From Hoyosella sp. YIM 151337 (GTDB lineage: Bacteria; Actinomycetota; Actinomycetes; Mycobacteriales; Mycobacteriaceae): a DNA stretch of 64,000 nucleotides. Shown here one piece after another: positions 16,868 through 25,383 of the stretch (the first letter of the stretch is position 1; every line of letters begins with the position of its first letter). Made by a program: the position numbers and the translations under genes. The stretch lies in the NCBI RefSeq assembly GCF_026041215.1, contig NZ_JAPEIQ010000021.1, forward strand, positions 62,001 to 126,000, written 5' to 3'. The notes under the pieces were generated by a model. That model made no database searches. It saw only the letters and a list, made by a program, of their open reading frames with translations, and was not told the origin of the DNA.

Positions 16868-18364
16868 TCAGTGCGATTCCGTATGCACAGGAAGCCCCGC
16901 ATCCGCCCGCATGAACATATAGTGCAGCGCAGCTCCGATCGCTGCACCGATCAGCCAGGCGAAACCAGTGAGTTCTTCAAGGTCAGGCACCCATACGGTC
17001 GAGATTGAAAACACAGCGCCCACGCCGAATGAAGCGAGCGCCCGTACGTTCCACCCCTTAGTGAAGTAATAGGTGCCGTCAGCAGCCGTCGAGTACAAAT
17101 GCTGGACACGCAGCCGCTGACGGCGGATCAGGTAATAGTCGACCACCATAATTCCGTACAGCGGCGCCAGCACGGCGCCGAGAGTGTCGACGAATCGCGC
17201 AACGCCCATGTCCGCGATGAACCCTATCCACAGCGCACCAATGACGAAGGCGATGGCCGCGGTGATCATGCCTCCCGCCCGGAAACTGATCTTCGAGGGA
17301 ATCATGTTCGCGAGATCATAAGCGGGCGGGATGAAGTTGGCCACTAGATTGATGCCCACGGTGGCCGCGAAGAAGGTGAGGGCAGCGACGATCGTCAGCC
17401 AGCTGTTGTCAACCCGCTCGACGATGTCCGCAGGATTAGTCAGAGCCTCCCCGTACAACACTCCTGTACCTGCGGTAATGACGAGCGCAATGAACGAGAA
17501 GAACGCGAGACTGACCGGAAGACCCAGTAGGTTGCCGAGTTTCATGCCACGTTCCGTTTTCACGAACCGAGAGAAGTCACCGTAGTTGATGATCACGGCA
17601 GCGAAGTACGCCACCATCGTGCCGACGACCGCACTGAAAGCGCTGAGACCTCCGGCGCCTTCCGCGCCGGTGAAGACATCGCCGAGGCTGCCGAGCAGTC
17701 CGCTGCCCGCCTGCACCCAGATCGCGATCATGAGCACGATCATGACGATGTAGACCATCGGTGCAGCCCAGTTGAGATAGCGGGTTATCCACGTGATACC
17801 GCGAACAAAGAGCAGCACCTGAAACGCCGCGACGATCATGTAGGAAAGCCAGCCGATCGGTGACATACCGAGAAAGGTGGCTGTGCCCTCGTACCCTGTC
17901 ACCGCAGTGATCAACAGCGCGACCGCAGTGGAGGCGAAGTATGTCTGCGCGCCATACCAGAAGATCGCAACAATGCCGCGCACCAGCGCAGGGAACTGCG
18001 CGCCGTGCACGCCCATACTGGCACGCGCCATCACTGGATACGGAATTCCATATTTGACACTGGGTTTACCAGTGAGATTGACGAGCCCCATCACGATGAA
18101 GCCGGCAAGAATAATTCCGGCCATCACCCACCATCCGTTCAGGCCCGAGGTGATAAATAGCGAAGCCGCCAGCGTATACCCGAAAAGACTTTGAATGTCG
18201 TTCGACCATACATTGAAGATCTCGAACCCGCCCCACGTGCGCTTCCTGTGCGGGAGCGGAGCCAGATCATCGTTGTACAGCTGGGGACTGCCGTGAGCGA
18301 TCACCAGCGGATCGGCTGATGGGGCCGCCGCAGTCGCAGTAGAGCGATGATTGAGGTGTTCCAC
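16868..18364 (-). CDS. NCS1 family nucleobase/allantoin permease
   Basis: A 498-aa membrane transporter of the nucleobase-cation-symport-1 family (cytosine, uracil, allantoin, hydantoin or thiamine importers). Markers are the N-terminal NDDLAPLPHRKRTWGGFEIFNVW motif region, KYGIPYPVMARASMGVHGAQFPALVRGIVAIFWYGAQ (about 130-165), and about 12 hydrophobic spans. INYGDFSRFVKTERGMKLGNLLGLP near residue 265 is a further NCS1 signature. Translation starts at GTG. A 22-bp perfect palindrome lies 39 bp upstream. The substrate cannot be assigned; no catabolic hydrolase is beside it. Confidence 0.88.
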   Translation of the reverse strand: MEHLNHRSTATAAAPSADPLVIAHGSPQLYNDDLAPLPHRKRTWGGFEIFNVWSNDIQSLFGYTLAASLFITSGLNGWWVMAGIILAGFIVMGLVNLTGKPSVKYGIPYPVMARASMGVHGAQFPALVRGIVAIFWYGAQTYFASTAVALLITAVTGYEGTATFLGMSPIGWLSYMIVAAFQVLLFVRGITWITRYLNWAAPMVYIVMIVLMIAIWVQAGSGLLGSLGDVFTGAEGAGGLSAFSAVVGTMVAYFAAVIINYGDFSRFVKTERGMKLGNLLGLPVSLAFFSFIALVITAGTGVLYGEALTNPADIVERVDNSWLTIVAALTFFAATVGINLVANFIPPAYDLANMIPSKISFRAGGMITAAIAFVIGALWIGFIADMGVARFVDTLGAVLAPLYGIMVVDYYLIRRQRLRVQHLYSTAADGTYYFTKGWNVRALASFGVGAVFSISTVWVPDLEELTGFAWLIGAAIGAALHYMFMRADAGLPVHTESH

Positions 18365-18402
18365 CCAGATGAAGCTACAGCGCGACTGTTGCCGGTGAAT
18401 TG

Positions 18403-18424
18403 CCCTAAGAATATATTCTTAGGG
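18403..18424. promoter_or_regulatory. 22-bp perfect AT-rich palindrome upstream of the NCS1 permease
   Basis: Half-site CCCTAAGAATA followed by its exact complement. AT-rich in otherwise GC-rich DNA, 39 bp upstream of the permease GTG. Likely an operator; the regulator is unknown. Confidence 0.6.
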
Positions 18425-18673
18425 GAAACCAACCCTCGTCACAGCCAGGCCAAAATCTCCCTGTGCAAGTCAACACAAAACGCAAAAATCGGGCAGTTTA
18501 CGCTGACCGCCGCAGGTAAAGATCAGTTTGTGTTACGCCAGGTAAGGCTATGTGAATTACGTGTAACAGTGGTCGGTCGCAGCAATCCTCAACAACGCAC
18601 AACTAATTCCGCTGCAGTAGCGTAACTCCAGCCTGGTTACGGCAAACAATCCTGATTTCACTAATGAGGCGCC
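18425..18673. other. Divergent intergenic region, rest
   Basis: The remainder of the 309-bp gap between the NCS1 permease and the YfcC-like carrier contains no gene. It has repeated GTTAC/GTAAC pentamers near 18538, 18567, 18622 and 18635, on both strands, which could be regulator half-sites for the forward gene. GAGG before ATG 18674 is the ribosome site. Confidence 0.35.
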
Positions 18674-20125
18674 ATGTCCGAGAATCGCACTACAGCGGTC
18701 GACGCACCCGAAGAGGGCGCGACCACCGCCAAGAAGTCTTTTCAGCTACCCCACATTTACATAATTCTCCTCGGCTTCATCGGCCTAGCTTCGCTCGCGA
18801 CGTATCTCGTGCCCGGCGGCAGCTACGAACGTGTCGACGGCCCCGACGGACGTACGACAATCGATCCCGGCTCTTTCCAGTTCATCGACGCGAACCCGAT
18901 CGGCTTCACCGACTTCATGGTGGCCATTCCGCAGGGCCTGATGAGCGCTGGTGAGGTTGTTTTCTTCACCCTGATGATCGGCGGCGTGTTCATGGTGCTG
19001 CGAGCGACCGGACTCATTGAACTTGCCGTCGACAAACTGACGCGCCGGTTCGCCAGCCGCAGCCTCGTGATGATCGCGCTGTTGATGATGACGTTCAGCG
19101 TCATCGCTACTTTGATTGGCACGCAGGAGCTTTCGCTGGTCTATGTGCCGGTCATCCTGCCTTTGATCATCGCCCTGCGGTACGACTCGGTAGTCGCCGC
19201 CGCGGTCGCGCTGTGCGCAACTACCGCCGGGTTCTCCGCGGGGGTTCTCAACCCCATCAACACTGGCCTCGGCCAGCAACTCTCAGGACTGCCGCTGTAC
19301 TCAGGGTGGGCACTGCGCGCCACGGTTCTGGTGGCCATTCTCAGCACGGCGATCTTCTTCGTCGTCCGCTACGCGCGGAAGGTCCAGCGGGACCCGGCAC
19401 TCAGCCTCCTGGCGGGCGACGCCTATGAAGCGAGCAAGCGCGAAGAGTTCCAGCATGCACTCACCGAACAGACCCCGGCCGCGACGACCCGGCAGAAGCT
19501 CGCTTCGATCGCGACCCTGGGCTTTCTCGCGCTGCTGGTCTTCGGCGTTCTCCAGCAGGGCTGGTTCATGCTGGAAATGGCAGGTCTCTTCATCCTGATG
19601 GGCGCTGTGGTCGGCCTTATCGCGGGACTATCTGGCACTGAGATTTGTGATGCCTTCAACAAGGGTTTCCGTGAGGTCCTCGTCGGAGCGCTGATCGCGG
19701 GCGTCGCGCGCGGAGTAGCCGTGGTTCTGGAAAACGGACAGATCCTCGACACGATCGTTCACGGCCTCGGCAATCTGGTCGGCGGACTGCCCGTCGTACT
19801 CGCCGCGGTGGGTATGTTCTTCGCGCAACTGATGTTCAACTTCATCGTTCCGTCGGGCAGCGGTCAGGCGCTTGTCACGATGCCGATCATGGCGCCGTTA
19901 TCGGATGTCCTGGACGTGACGCGGCAGACCGCAGTCCTTGCCTACCAGCTTGGTGACGGCTTCGGAAACATCTTGTTCCCGACGTCCGGCTACTTCATGG
20001 CGACGCTCGCGCTAGCAGGCGTGCCATGGCAGAAATGGATTCGATTCTTCTTTCCCCTGTTTCTGGCATGGGTGTCAATCGCGCTTGCGTTCTTGATCTT
20101 CGCCCAGGTAACTGGCTGGTCCTAG
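18674..20125 (+). CDS. YfcC/DcuC-like dicarboxylate or fatty-acid carrier
   Basis: A 483-aa polytopic membrane protein with about 11-12 hydrophobic segments. It fits the YfcC family of the ion-transporter superfamily (C4-dicarboxylate/basic amino acid carriers): an early LVPGGSYER motif, a TLIGTQELSLVYVPVILPL block, GFSAGVLNPINTGLGQ, and the late conserved QLMFNFIVPSGSGQALVTMPIMAPLSD and FPTSGYFMATLALAGVPWQKW motifs. The end lies close to, and convergent with, the response-regulator gene. The substrate is not known. Context with alcohol-oxidation genes suggests uptake of an organic acid or diol-derived product, which is inference. Confidence 0.8.
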   Translation: MSENRTTAVDAPEEGATTAKKSFQLPHIYIILLGFIGLASLATYLVPGGSYERVDGPDGRTTIDPGSFQFIDANPIGFTDFMVAIPQGLMSAGEVVFFTLMIGGVFMVLRATGLIELAVDKLTRRFASRSLVMIALLMMTFSVIATLIGTQELSLVYVPVILPLIIALRYDSVVAAAVALCATTAGFSAGVLNPINTGLGQQLSGLPLYSGWALRATVLVAILSTAIFFVVRYARKVQRDPALSLLAGDAYEASKREEFQHALTEQTPAATTRQKLASIATLGFLALLVFGVLQQGWFMLEMAGLFILMGAVVGLIAGLSGTEICDAFNKGFREVLVGALIAGVARGVAVVLENGQILDTIVHGLGNLVGGLPVVLAAVGMFFAQLMFNFIVPSGSGQALVTMPIMAPLSDVLDVTRQTAVLAYQLGDGFGNILFPTSGYFMATLALAGVPWQKWIRFFFPLFLAWVSIALAFLIFAQVTGWS

Positions 20126-20805
20126 ATCAGCCCGAGCTTGCTCGCCTCGTACACGGCCTCAGCCCGGCTTGACGCACCTAGCTTGCGCATGATGTTGCGC
20201 ACGTGGAACTTCACCGTGGTTTCTGAGATATACAGCGCACCACCGATATCCCGGTTGCTTTTGCCGTGTGCGAGGTGTTCGAGCACCCGCTGCTCCCGGT
20301 CGGTCAGCGTAGGTTCCGACGATGCGGTCCGAATCGACCGGACCATCACAGAGGCAGACCTGGCATCGAATGCGCTCTCGTTGCGAGAGACCGCCCTGAT
20401 CGACGTGACAAGTTCAGTGGTGTCGACGTCCTTGAGTACATAGCCTTTCGCGCCGCGATGGATCGCCTCGAGCACGAGTGCATCATCGAGAAACGTGGTG
20501 AGCACGAGGACACCGGTTTCCGGGTAGCGGGCTACCAGGTCGGAACACACTTCAAGGCCTTCCGTGTCTGACCCTGTGGACAGCTTCAGGTCGAGCAGGA
20601 CGATATCGGGACGGTGCCGTTCGACTACGGCCATCGCCTCCGCGGCCGTCGCCGCTTCAGCCACGACGCGCATGTCGGCTTCACGCTCAAGTATGAACCG
20701 CAGACCCTGGCGCACGATCGCGTGGTCATCAACGAGGACGATCTTCAAAACGGCGGTCCCCCCGTCTTGGGGACGTTCATGGCGTTGTGTCGCGTGCATG
20801 GTCAT
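20122..20805 (-). CDS. mnoR: NarL/LuxR-type response regulator, MnoR-like
   Basis: A 227-aa two-component response regulator. The receiver domain begins KIVLVDDHAIVRQGLRF (about 21-37). The phosphorylated aspartate is D72 in DIVLLDLKLS, followed by VLVLTT and GAKGYVLKD. A LuxR helix-turn-helix (LTDREQRVLEHLAHGKSNRDIG through FHVRNIMRKLGASSRAEAV, about 160-220) ends the protein. Its ATG overlaps the kinase stop. Order regulator-kinase-iron ADH matches the MnoSR system of M. smegmatis, which activates methanol/diol oxidation genes. It is therefore the prime candidate to bind the four 16-bp dyads, which is inference. A START could also be placed nearer the receiver domain. Confidence 0.85.
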   Translation of the reverse strand: MTMHATQRHERPQDGGTAVLKIVLVDDHAIVRQGLRFILEREADMRVVAEAATAAEAMAVVERHRPDIVLLDLKLSTGSDTEGLEVCSDLVARYPETGVLVLTTFLDDALVLEAIHRGAKGYVLKDVDTTELVTSIRAVSRNESAFDARSASVMVRSIRTASSEPTLTDREQRVLEHLAHGKSNRDIGGALYISETTVKFHVRNIMRKLGASSRAEAVYEASKLGLI

Positions 20806-22178
20806 GTCCTCTCGTCCATCGCGAATGCCTCCAGCGGCAGCGGGAGGTCGAGGCGCACGGTAATTCCGCCAAGCGGGGACCGGCGGATAGCGAGAGTGCC
20901 GCCAAGATCTTGCGCGCGGGCCAGCATGTTCGCCAGCCCACGGTGCGCCCCGGCAAGATCGGTCGTCTCCGCCAGGCGCAACATCCGCCGCAGGTTCACA
21001 GGGTCGCCGTTGCCATCGTCAGATACCGTCAGCGTGAGCCTGTCTGGACGGTAGTTCAGCCTCACCACTGCCTGAGTTGCGTTGGTGTGCGCGACGGTGT
21101 TGAACAATGCTTCACCGGTAATCCGCAGGATTCCGTGTTCCGCTTCCCCTGGGAGCGATATCGGCGCGCCGCGAACCACGACCCGGACCTTCACGTCACT
21201 GGGCAAGTGCACAGTTGACAAGCGCTCCAGCATGTCGGGGAGGGTGCCGAGGCAATCGTCGGGCCCGTGATGCAGCGCATAAATGGCGGCCCTCAGCCGC
21301 TCGACCGCCTTGCGTGTGAGACCTTTTGCCGCGGTGAGACGTTCGATCAGGCCGCTCGTGTCAGACTCGTCATCCATCAACTGCGCCCGGCACAGTTCAA
21401 TCGTCATCCCTGCGGACAAAACATCTTGCGTGACGCTGTCGTGCAGTTCGCGCGCGATGCGATGCCGCTCGTAGTCCAGCGCCTGTGCCTGCATGGCTTC
21501 GATCAGCCGCCGATGCGTTTCGGCGAGTTCCGCATCCCGCGCTGCGAGATCTCGCTCCTTCTGAGCCGCGGCTTCCGACAGTTGCTCCGTACGGCCCCGC
21601 AGCTTCGTGGTGGCGTGCAGTAGATAGGAGTTGTGCATGGCAACAGCCGCGTGGTTCGCGAGAACGCGCAGAATGGCCAAGTCTGTTTCCGACACGAGGA
21701 CGTGGCCCGACGGCAAACCAGCAATACCGCCGACATACTCGCCGTCGAGAGTCATGCCGACACGAACAACTCCATCCGCGCCCGTGTAATCTTCTGCCTC
21801 CCAGGGACGGGCACTGAGTACCTCAACGTGGGCAGCCGCGATGGGGCGGTCGATTTCCTCCTTGATCTCCCCGTCCGACAGCACCAGCTGACGCGGCCGA
21901 GCTGCTTTCAGCGCACCGTCGGCGAGCACGACGACGACCCAGTCGGCCTGTAAATGCTCGCTGGCCGCGATCAGGATCGCTTCGATCAGCGCCCGCGGGC
22001 CCTCTGTGGTTCGGACGAGTGCGCGCGAAATACTGTCGAGGGCCCGCACGGCGTTTTCAAGTCGCTCGGCAGAGCGCAGGTACTCCGGATAGAAAGAGCG
22101 CTTGCCTGACCGAACACCGGTGAGGGCGCCAAGATCCGCCTCGGAACGTCCGTAACCCTGAGGGCCTGCAATTGTCAT
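20802..22178 (-). CDS. mnoS: GAF-domain sensor histidine kinase (NarX/DegS type), MnoS-like
   Basis: A 458-aa soluble histidine kinase. A GAF sensory domain spans about residues 45-185 and a heptad-rich linker about 190-230. The HisKA_3 dimerisation box is HRIARELHDSVTQDVLSAGM with phospho-acceptor H246. A HATPase domain ends the protein (N-box region FNTVAHTNATQAVVRLNY, G-box DDGNGDP, and RGLANMLARAQDLGG). No membrane segment is seen, so the signal is probably cytoplasmic (an alcohol, aldehyde or redox cue). ATG 22178 (MTIAGPQ) is chosen because AAGGAAGG precedes it; a longer reading overlaps the upstream ADH by 70 bp. It is co-transcribed with the iron ADH and the regulator. Confidence 0.85.
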   Translation of the reverse strand: MTIAGPQGYGRSEADLGALTGVRSGKRSFYPEYLRSAERLENAVRALDSISRALVRTTEGPRALIEAILIAASEHLQADWVVVVLADGALKAARPRQLVLSDGEIKEEIDRPIAAAHVEVLSARPWEAEDYTGADGVVRVGMTLDGEYVGGIAGLPSGHVLVSETDLAILRVLANHAAVAMHNSYLLHATTKLRGRTEQLSEAAAQKERDLAARDAELAETHRRLIEAMQAQALDYERHRIARELHDSVTQDVLSAGMTIELCRAQLMDDESDTSGLIERLTAAKGLTRKAVERLRAAIYALHHGPDDCLGTLPDMLERLSTVHLPSDVKVRVVVRGAPISLPGEAEHGILRITGEALFNTVAHTNATQAVVRLNYRPDRLTLTVSDDGNGDPVNLRRMLRLAETTDLAGAHRGLANMLARAQDLGGTLAIRRSPLGGITVRLDLPLPLEAFAMDERT

Positions 22179-22192
22179 AGCCGTGGCCTTCC

Positions 22193-23485
22193 TTACAGGG
22201 CATCGCGGAAGAGGGCAGCCACGAGCGCCTCGTCGGCTTCGCGGGGATTCGTGGCGAGACATGCATCGTGCAATGTGGTTCTCGCAAGGATGGGGATGTC
22301 AGACTCTCGAACGCCTAGCGCTCCAAGCCCTTTCGGCACCCCGACATCGTCAGCAAGCTGGCGGACACGGTCTGCAAGCAAGTCCGCGACACTGCCCGCT
22401 GACTTACCTGCTGTATTGATTCCTACGGCCTTCGCGAGCGGGACGAAGCGGTCAGGGTCGGCTGCGGCGTTGAACCGTATGCCATGCGGCAGCAGAATTC
22501 CGTTCACCACGCCGTGCGGTGCGTCGAGCAGACCGCCAACCTGGTGACTCATCGCGTGGACGATGCCCAGGATCGCGTTGGTGAACGCCATACCTGCCTC
22601 GAGTGCTCCCTGCGCCATTGCGATTCGTGGCTCCGCACGGCGCCGGTGCACCATGGTCTCGCCCAGGTTCTGCGTAATCAGCCGAGCTGCGTGCAGCGCG
22701 TGAAGGTCCGTCAGCCTGTTGTGAGCACGAGAGGTAAACGCTTCGATCGCGTGCGTGAGGGCATCAAGACCGGTGGCAGCGTTGAGTTCGTCCGGCATTG
22801 TTGTCAGCAGTCGCGGGTCGATCACGGTGATGTCCGGGACGAGTGTGCGGCTGATGATCGTGACCTTGATGTGTTCAGTGGTGTCAGTGATGACCGCGAA
22901 CTGCGACACGTCGGCCCCGGTCCCGGACGTCGACGGCGCCATCACCAACGGAGGTATCGGGTTCACGACCCGATCCACACCCGCATATCCGAGAATATTG
23001 CCACCGTTACGGGCGAGAATCGCTACCGCTTTCGCGGCGTCGATGCACGAACCGCCCCCGACCGCGACAATCACGTCGCAACCGCTTTCTTCGTAGTGGT
23101 GAAAGGCTTTGTCGACTTCATAGTCCTTCGGATTCGGAGTGATCCCCGTCCACAACGTTGGGCGCAGCCCAGCACGCTCGAGATAATCCAGCGCCTCTTC
23201 AACCCAGCCAGCCTTCTCAATGCCCGGATCTGAGACAAGGAACGGACGCCGGGCGCCAACCCGAAGTGCGCTATGCCCGAGCTCGGCGAGCGCGCCCGGG
23301 CCGAAAACGATTTCGGGTGTGTGAAACTTGGCGAGCTGCGACGTGCCCGACTCGGCATAAAGTTCGCCTGGGCCAGGCAAATCGCCCTCGTCACGCGGCT
23401 CAAGGTCCACAAGATCAGTGAAGATCTGGGCGTTTTCCGCCCACCGCCGCGTGGCCGCGAGCGCGGAATCAGGCGTTAGTCTCAC
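22193..23485 (-). CDS. Iron-containing alcohol dehydrogenase (1,3-propanediol dehydrogenase-like)
   Basis: A 430-aa group III alcohol dehydrogenase. GGGSCIDAAKA (about 143-153) binds the dinucleotide. Metal ligands lie in TGLDALTHAIEAF, IVHAMSHQVGGLLDAPHGVVNGILLPHG. It is about as long as Mno but clearly a different subfamily. In M. smegmatis the MnoSR genes adjoin a comparable dehydrogenase linked to 1,3-propanediol oxidation. GTG 23485 is chosen because GGAGGAG stands 5 nt before it; the open frame continues 74 codons further but crosses both operators. The product is the first gene of an ADH-mnoS-mnoR operon, divergent from mftA. The bound-cofactor (nicotinoprotein) nature is inferred from mycofactocin linkage. 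Confidence 0.85.
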   Translation of the reverse strand: MRLTPDSALAATRRWAENAQIFTDLVDLEPRDEGDLPGPGELYAESGTSQLAKFHTPEIVFGPGALAELGHSALRVGARRPFLVSDPGIEKAGWVEEALDYLERAGLRPTLWTGITPNPKDYEVDKAFHHYEESGCDVIVAVGGGSCIDAAKAVAILARNGGNILGYAGVDRVVNPIPPLVMAPSTSGTGADVSQFAVITDTTEHIKVTIISRTLVPDITVIDPRLLTTMPDELNAATGLDALTHAIEAFTSRAHNRLTDLHALHAARLITQNLGETMVHRRRAEPRIAMAQGALEAGMAFTNAILGIVHAMSHQVGGLLDAPHGVVNGILLPHGIRFNAAADPDRFVPLAKAVGINTAGKSAGSVADLLADRVRQLADDVGVPKGLGALGVRESDIPILARTTLHDACLATNPREADEALVAALFRDAL

Positions 23486-23574
23486 GAGGCTCCTCCACCG
23501 ATTCGATCGTCCACCGCACTCCAGCGTAGCCCCATTGTGACGCCGAACACACCGACTACTGGGTGGGGCCCTAC

Positions 23575-23590
23575 CTATCCGATCGGGCAG
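23575..23590. promoter_or_regulatory. 16-bp dyad operator, copy 3 (ADH/mft divergent promoter)
   Basis: CTATCCGATCGGGCAG. It matches the other dyads with mixed half-sites (ATCCG on one side, CGGGC on the other). It lies 90 bp upstream of the ADH start. Confidence 0.6.
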
Positions 23591-23630
23591 GTATCCGCTG
23601 CCCCTGCGCCACACGAGCAGTCCCGCCACC

Positions 23631-23646
23631 CTGCCCGAACGGATAG
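23631..23646. promoter_or_regulatory. 16-bp dyad operator, copy 4 (mftA side)
   Basis: CTGCCCGAACGGATAG, the mirror arrangement of copy 3, centre-to-centre 56 bp from it and about 115 bp before mftA. Confidence 0.6.
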
Positions 23647-23725
23647 TTTCACGCGAGCGATCGGACGGTTCTGGCGAAAGCCCCTTCCAGCCTGCGTGCC
23701 GCCGCACCTACCGTCAACAGCGTCA

Positions 23726-23739
23726 GTGATCCACATCAC
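23726..23739. promoter_or_regulatory. CRP/GlxR-like site before mftA
   Basis: GTGATCCACATCAC: core GTGA-N6-TCAC as in the CRP/GlxR consensus TGTGA-N6-TCACA, ending 21 bp before the mftA start codon. Confidence 0.4.
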
Positions 23740-23760
23740 CGTTTCCCGAAGGAGCCACCC

Positions 23761-23871
23761 ATGGCTGCATCAGCGCATGTCCCCGCGGACAACGACTCCA
23801 CCTGCGAAAGCACCACCGACGAGTTGCTGGTCGAGGAGGTGTCGATCGATGGCATGTGTGGCGTCTACTGA
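23761..23871 (+). CDS. mftA: Mycofactocin precursor peptide MftA
   Basis: A 36-aa ribosomal precursor peptide too short for ordinary gene finding. It has a polar leader and ends in the invariant core IDGMCGVY followed by the stop; the terminal Val-Tyr pair becomes the redox cofactor. MftC decarboxylates and cross-links this dipeptide with MftB as carrier, MftE releases it, and MftD and MftF complete it. AAGGAG lies 7 nt before the ATG. The mftB start lies within the last codons of mftA in another frame, giving tight coupling. Confidence 0.95.
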   Translation: MAASAHVPADNDSTCESTTDELLVEEVSIDGMCGVY

Positions 23872-24151
23872 GCAACCCGCGAAGTTCGATCCAGCAGGGC
23901 GCTACACGCTGTCACCCTCGGTTTCCGTCCGGCCGGAGCCATTTGGCGCGCTGCTGTACGACTTCCACACGCGCCGGCTCGCGTTCTTGAAGTCCCCGGA
24001 GCTAGCCACACTCGTTCAAACGTTGCATACGCACTCCTCAGCCCAGGGTGCGGTAGCGGCAGCGGGTGTTCCGGCAGAAGAACACGGCACGTACCTGCGC
24101 GCTCTTGCTGGCCTTGTGGCCACCGGAACGCTCACACCGAAGGACACATAA
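23849..24151 (+). CDS. mftB: Mycofactocin peptide chaperone MftB
   Basis: A 100-aa RiPP-recognition-element (PqqD-like) protein that binds the MftA leader and presents the core to MftC. The sequence from FDPAGRYTLSPSVSVRPEPFGALLYDFHTRRLAFLKSPELATLVQTL shows the beta-winged-helix pattern with the conserved RPEPFGALLYD block typical of MftB. ATG 23849 is chosen because GAGGAGG lies 9 nt upstream; GTG 23858 is possible but badly spaced. The gene overlaps mftA by 23 bp and ends 2 bp before mftC. Confidence 0.93.
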   Translation: MACVASTEQPAKFDPAGRYTLSPSVSVRPEPFGALLYDFHTRRLAFLKSPELATLVQTLHTHSSAQGAVAAAGVPAEEHGTYLRALAGLVATGTLTPKDT

Positions 24152-24153
24152 GG

Positions 24154-25341
24154 ATGAGACTCGTCGAGCATTTCAAAGAGGGGCTCAACGCTCCAATCTG
24201 CCTAACGTGGGAACTGACATACGCGTGCAACCTTTCGTGCACGCACTGCCTGTCAGCATCGGGCAAACGCGACCCGCGTGAACTCACAACCGCGGAATGC
24301 AAGGCGGTGATCGATGAACTCGAACGCATGCAGGTCTTCTACGTCAACATCGGCGGTGGTGAACCCACGGTCCGCCCGGACTTCTGGGAGCTGCTTGACT
24401 ACGCTATCGATCACCATGTCGGAGTGAAGTTCTCGACGAATGGTGTGCGCATCACGCCCAGCCGCGCCAGGCAACTCGCGGCCACAGATTACGTCGATAT
24501 TCAGATCTCCATCGATGGTGCGACGGCCGACGTCAACGACGCGGTCCGCGGCCCCGGCTCGTTCGATACGGCCATGCGGGCCATGCAGAATCTCGCTGAC
24601 GCCGGGTTCAACGGATTCAAAATTTCGGTGGTGATGACCCGCCACAACGTTGCCCAGCTCGACGATTTCAAAGCGATAGCGGATCGCTTTGGTGCCCAGC
24701 TGCGCATCACACGGCTCCGTCCATCTGGTCGCGGCGCGGACGTGTGGGACGATCTGCACCCGACGTCCGCGCAACAGCTGAAGATCTACGAATGGCTGCT
24801 CGACCACGGTGCGGATGTCTTGACTGGCGACTCGTTCTTCCACCTCAACGCGCTGGGCTCGAGCCCCCTTCCTGGGCTCAACCTGTGTGGTGCGGGACGA
24901 GTGGTGTGCCTCATCGACCCTGTCGGCGACGTCTATGCCTGCCCATTCGCGATTCACTCTGAATTTCATGCGGGCAACGTCCGCACAGAAGGCGGTTTCG
25001 CGGCAGTTTGGCAGACTGCACCGCTTTTCCAGACGCTGCGCCAGCCTCAGACAGGCGGTGCATGTGCATCATGTCCCGCATTCGATTCCTGCCAGGGCGG
25101 ATGCATGGCTGCGAAGTTTTTCACCGGGCTGCCGCTAGATGGGCCGGATCCGGAATGCGTGCGCGGCAATGGCGAGCGCGCCCTGGCCGCAGCGGGCACC
25201 CGGGCCTTGCCTAAGCCGGACAAAGATCACACGCACACCGCACGGCGGCTGGGGGTTCAGCTCGGCATGCCCGCCACGGCCAGGCGGCGTTCCGCGCCCG
25301 ACCGTCCCTGCAACACAAGTCCGCTCGCTGGCCTGTCGTAG
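24154..25341 (+). CDS. mftC: Mycofactocin radical SAM maturase MftC
   Basis: A 395-aa radical SAM/SPASM enzyme. The CX3CX2C cluster motif reads CNLSCTHC (about residues 25-32). GGGEPTVRPDF is the SAM-binding GGE motif. The C-terminal SPASM region holds the additional cysteines for auxiliary Fe-S clusters (NLCGAG, YACPFAI, CASCPAFDSCQGGCM). MftC catalyses oxidative decarboxylation of the MftA C-terminal tyrosine and then forms the Val-Tyr carbon-carbon bond. It follows mftB by 2 bp. The final 50 residues after the last cluster are Arg/Pro/Ala-rich, longer than needed for catalysis. Confidence 0.95.
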   Translation: MRLVEHFKEGLNAPICLTWELTYACNLSCTHCLSASGKRDPRELTTAECKAVIDELERMQVFYVNIGGGEPTVRPDFWELLDYAIDHHVGVKFSTNGVRITPSRARQLAATDYVDIQISIDGATADVNDAVRGPGSFDTAMRAMQNLADAGFNGFKISVVMTRHNVAQLDDFKAIADRFGAQLRITRLRPSGRGADVWDDLHPTSAQQLKIYEWLLDHGADVLTGDSFFHLNALGSSPLPGLNLCGAGRVVCLIDPVGDVYACPFAIHSEFHAGNVRTEGGFAAVWQTAPLFQTLRQPQTGGACASCPAFDSCQGGCMAAKFFTGLPLDGPDPECVRGNGERALAAAGTRALPKPDKDHTHTARRLGVQLGMPATARRRSAPDRPCNTSPLAGLS

Positions 25342-25383
25342 CCCGCGACAACCCGCAATCTCATAATTCTCGGAAGGAACACC

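Noticed and set aside
23486-23707. Longer N-terminus for the iron ADH
   Set aside because: It would run through both operators, is Arg-rich and unlike the family; GGAGGAG stands 5 nt before GTG 23485.
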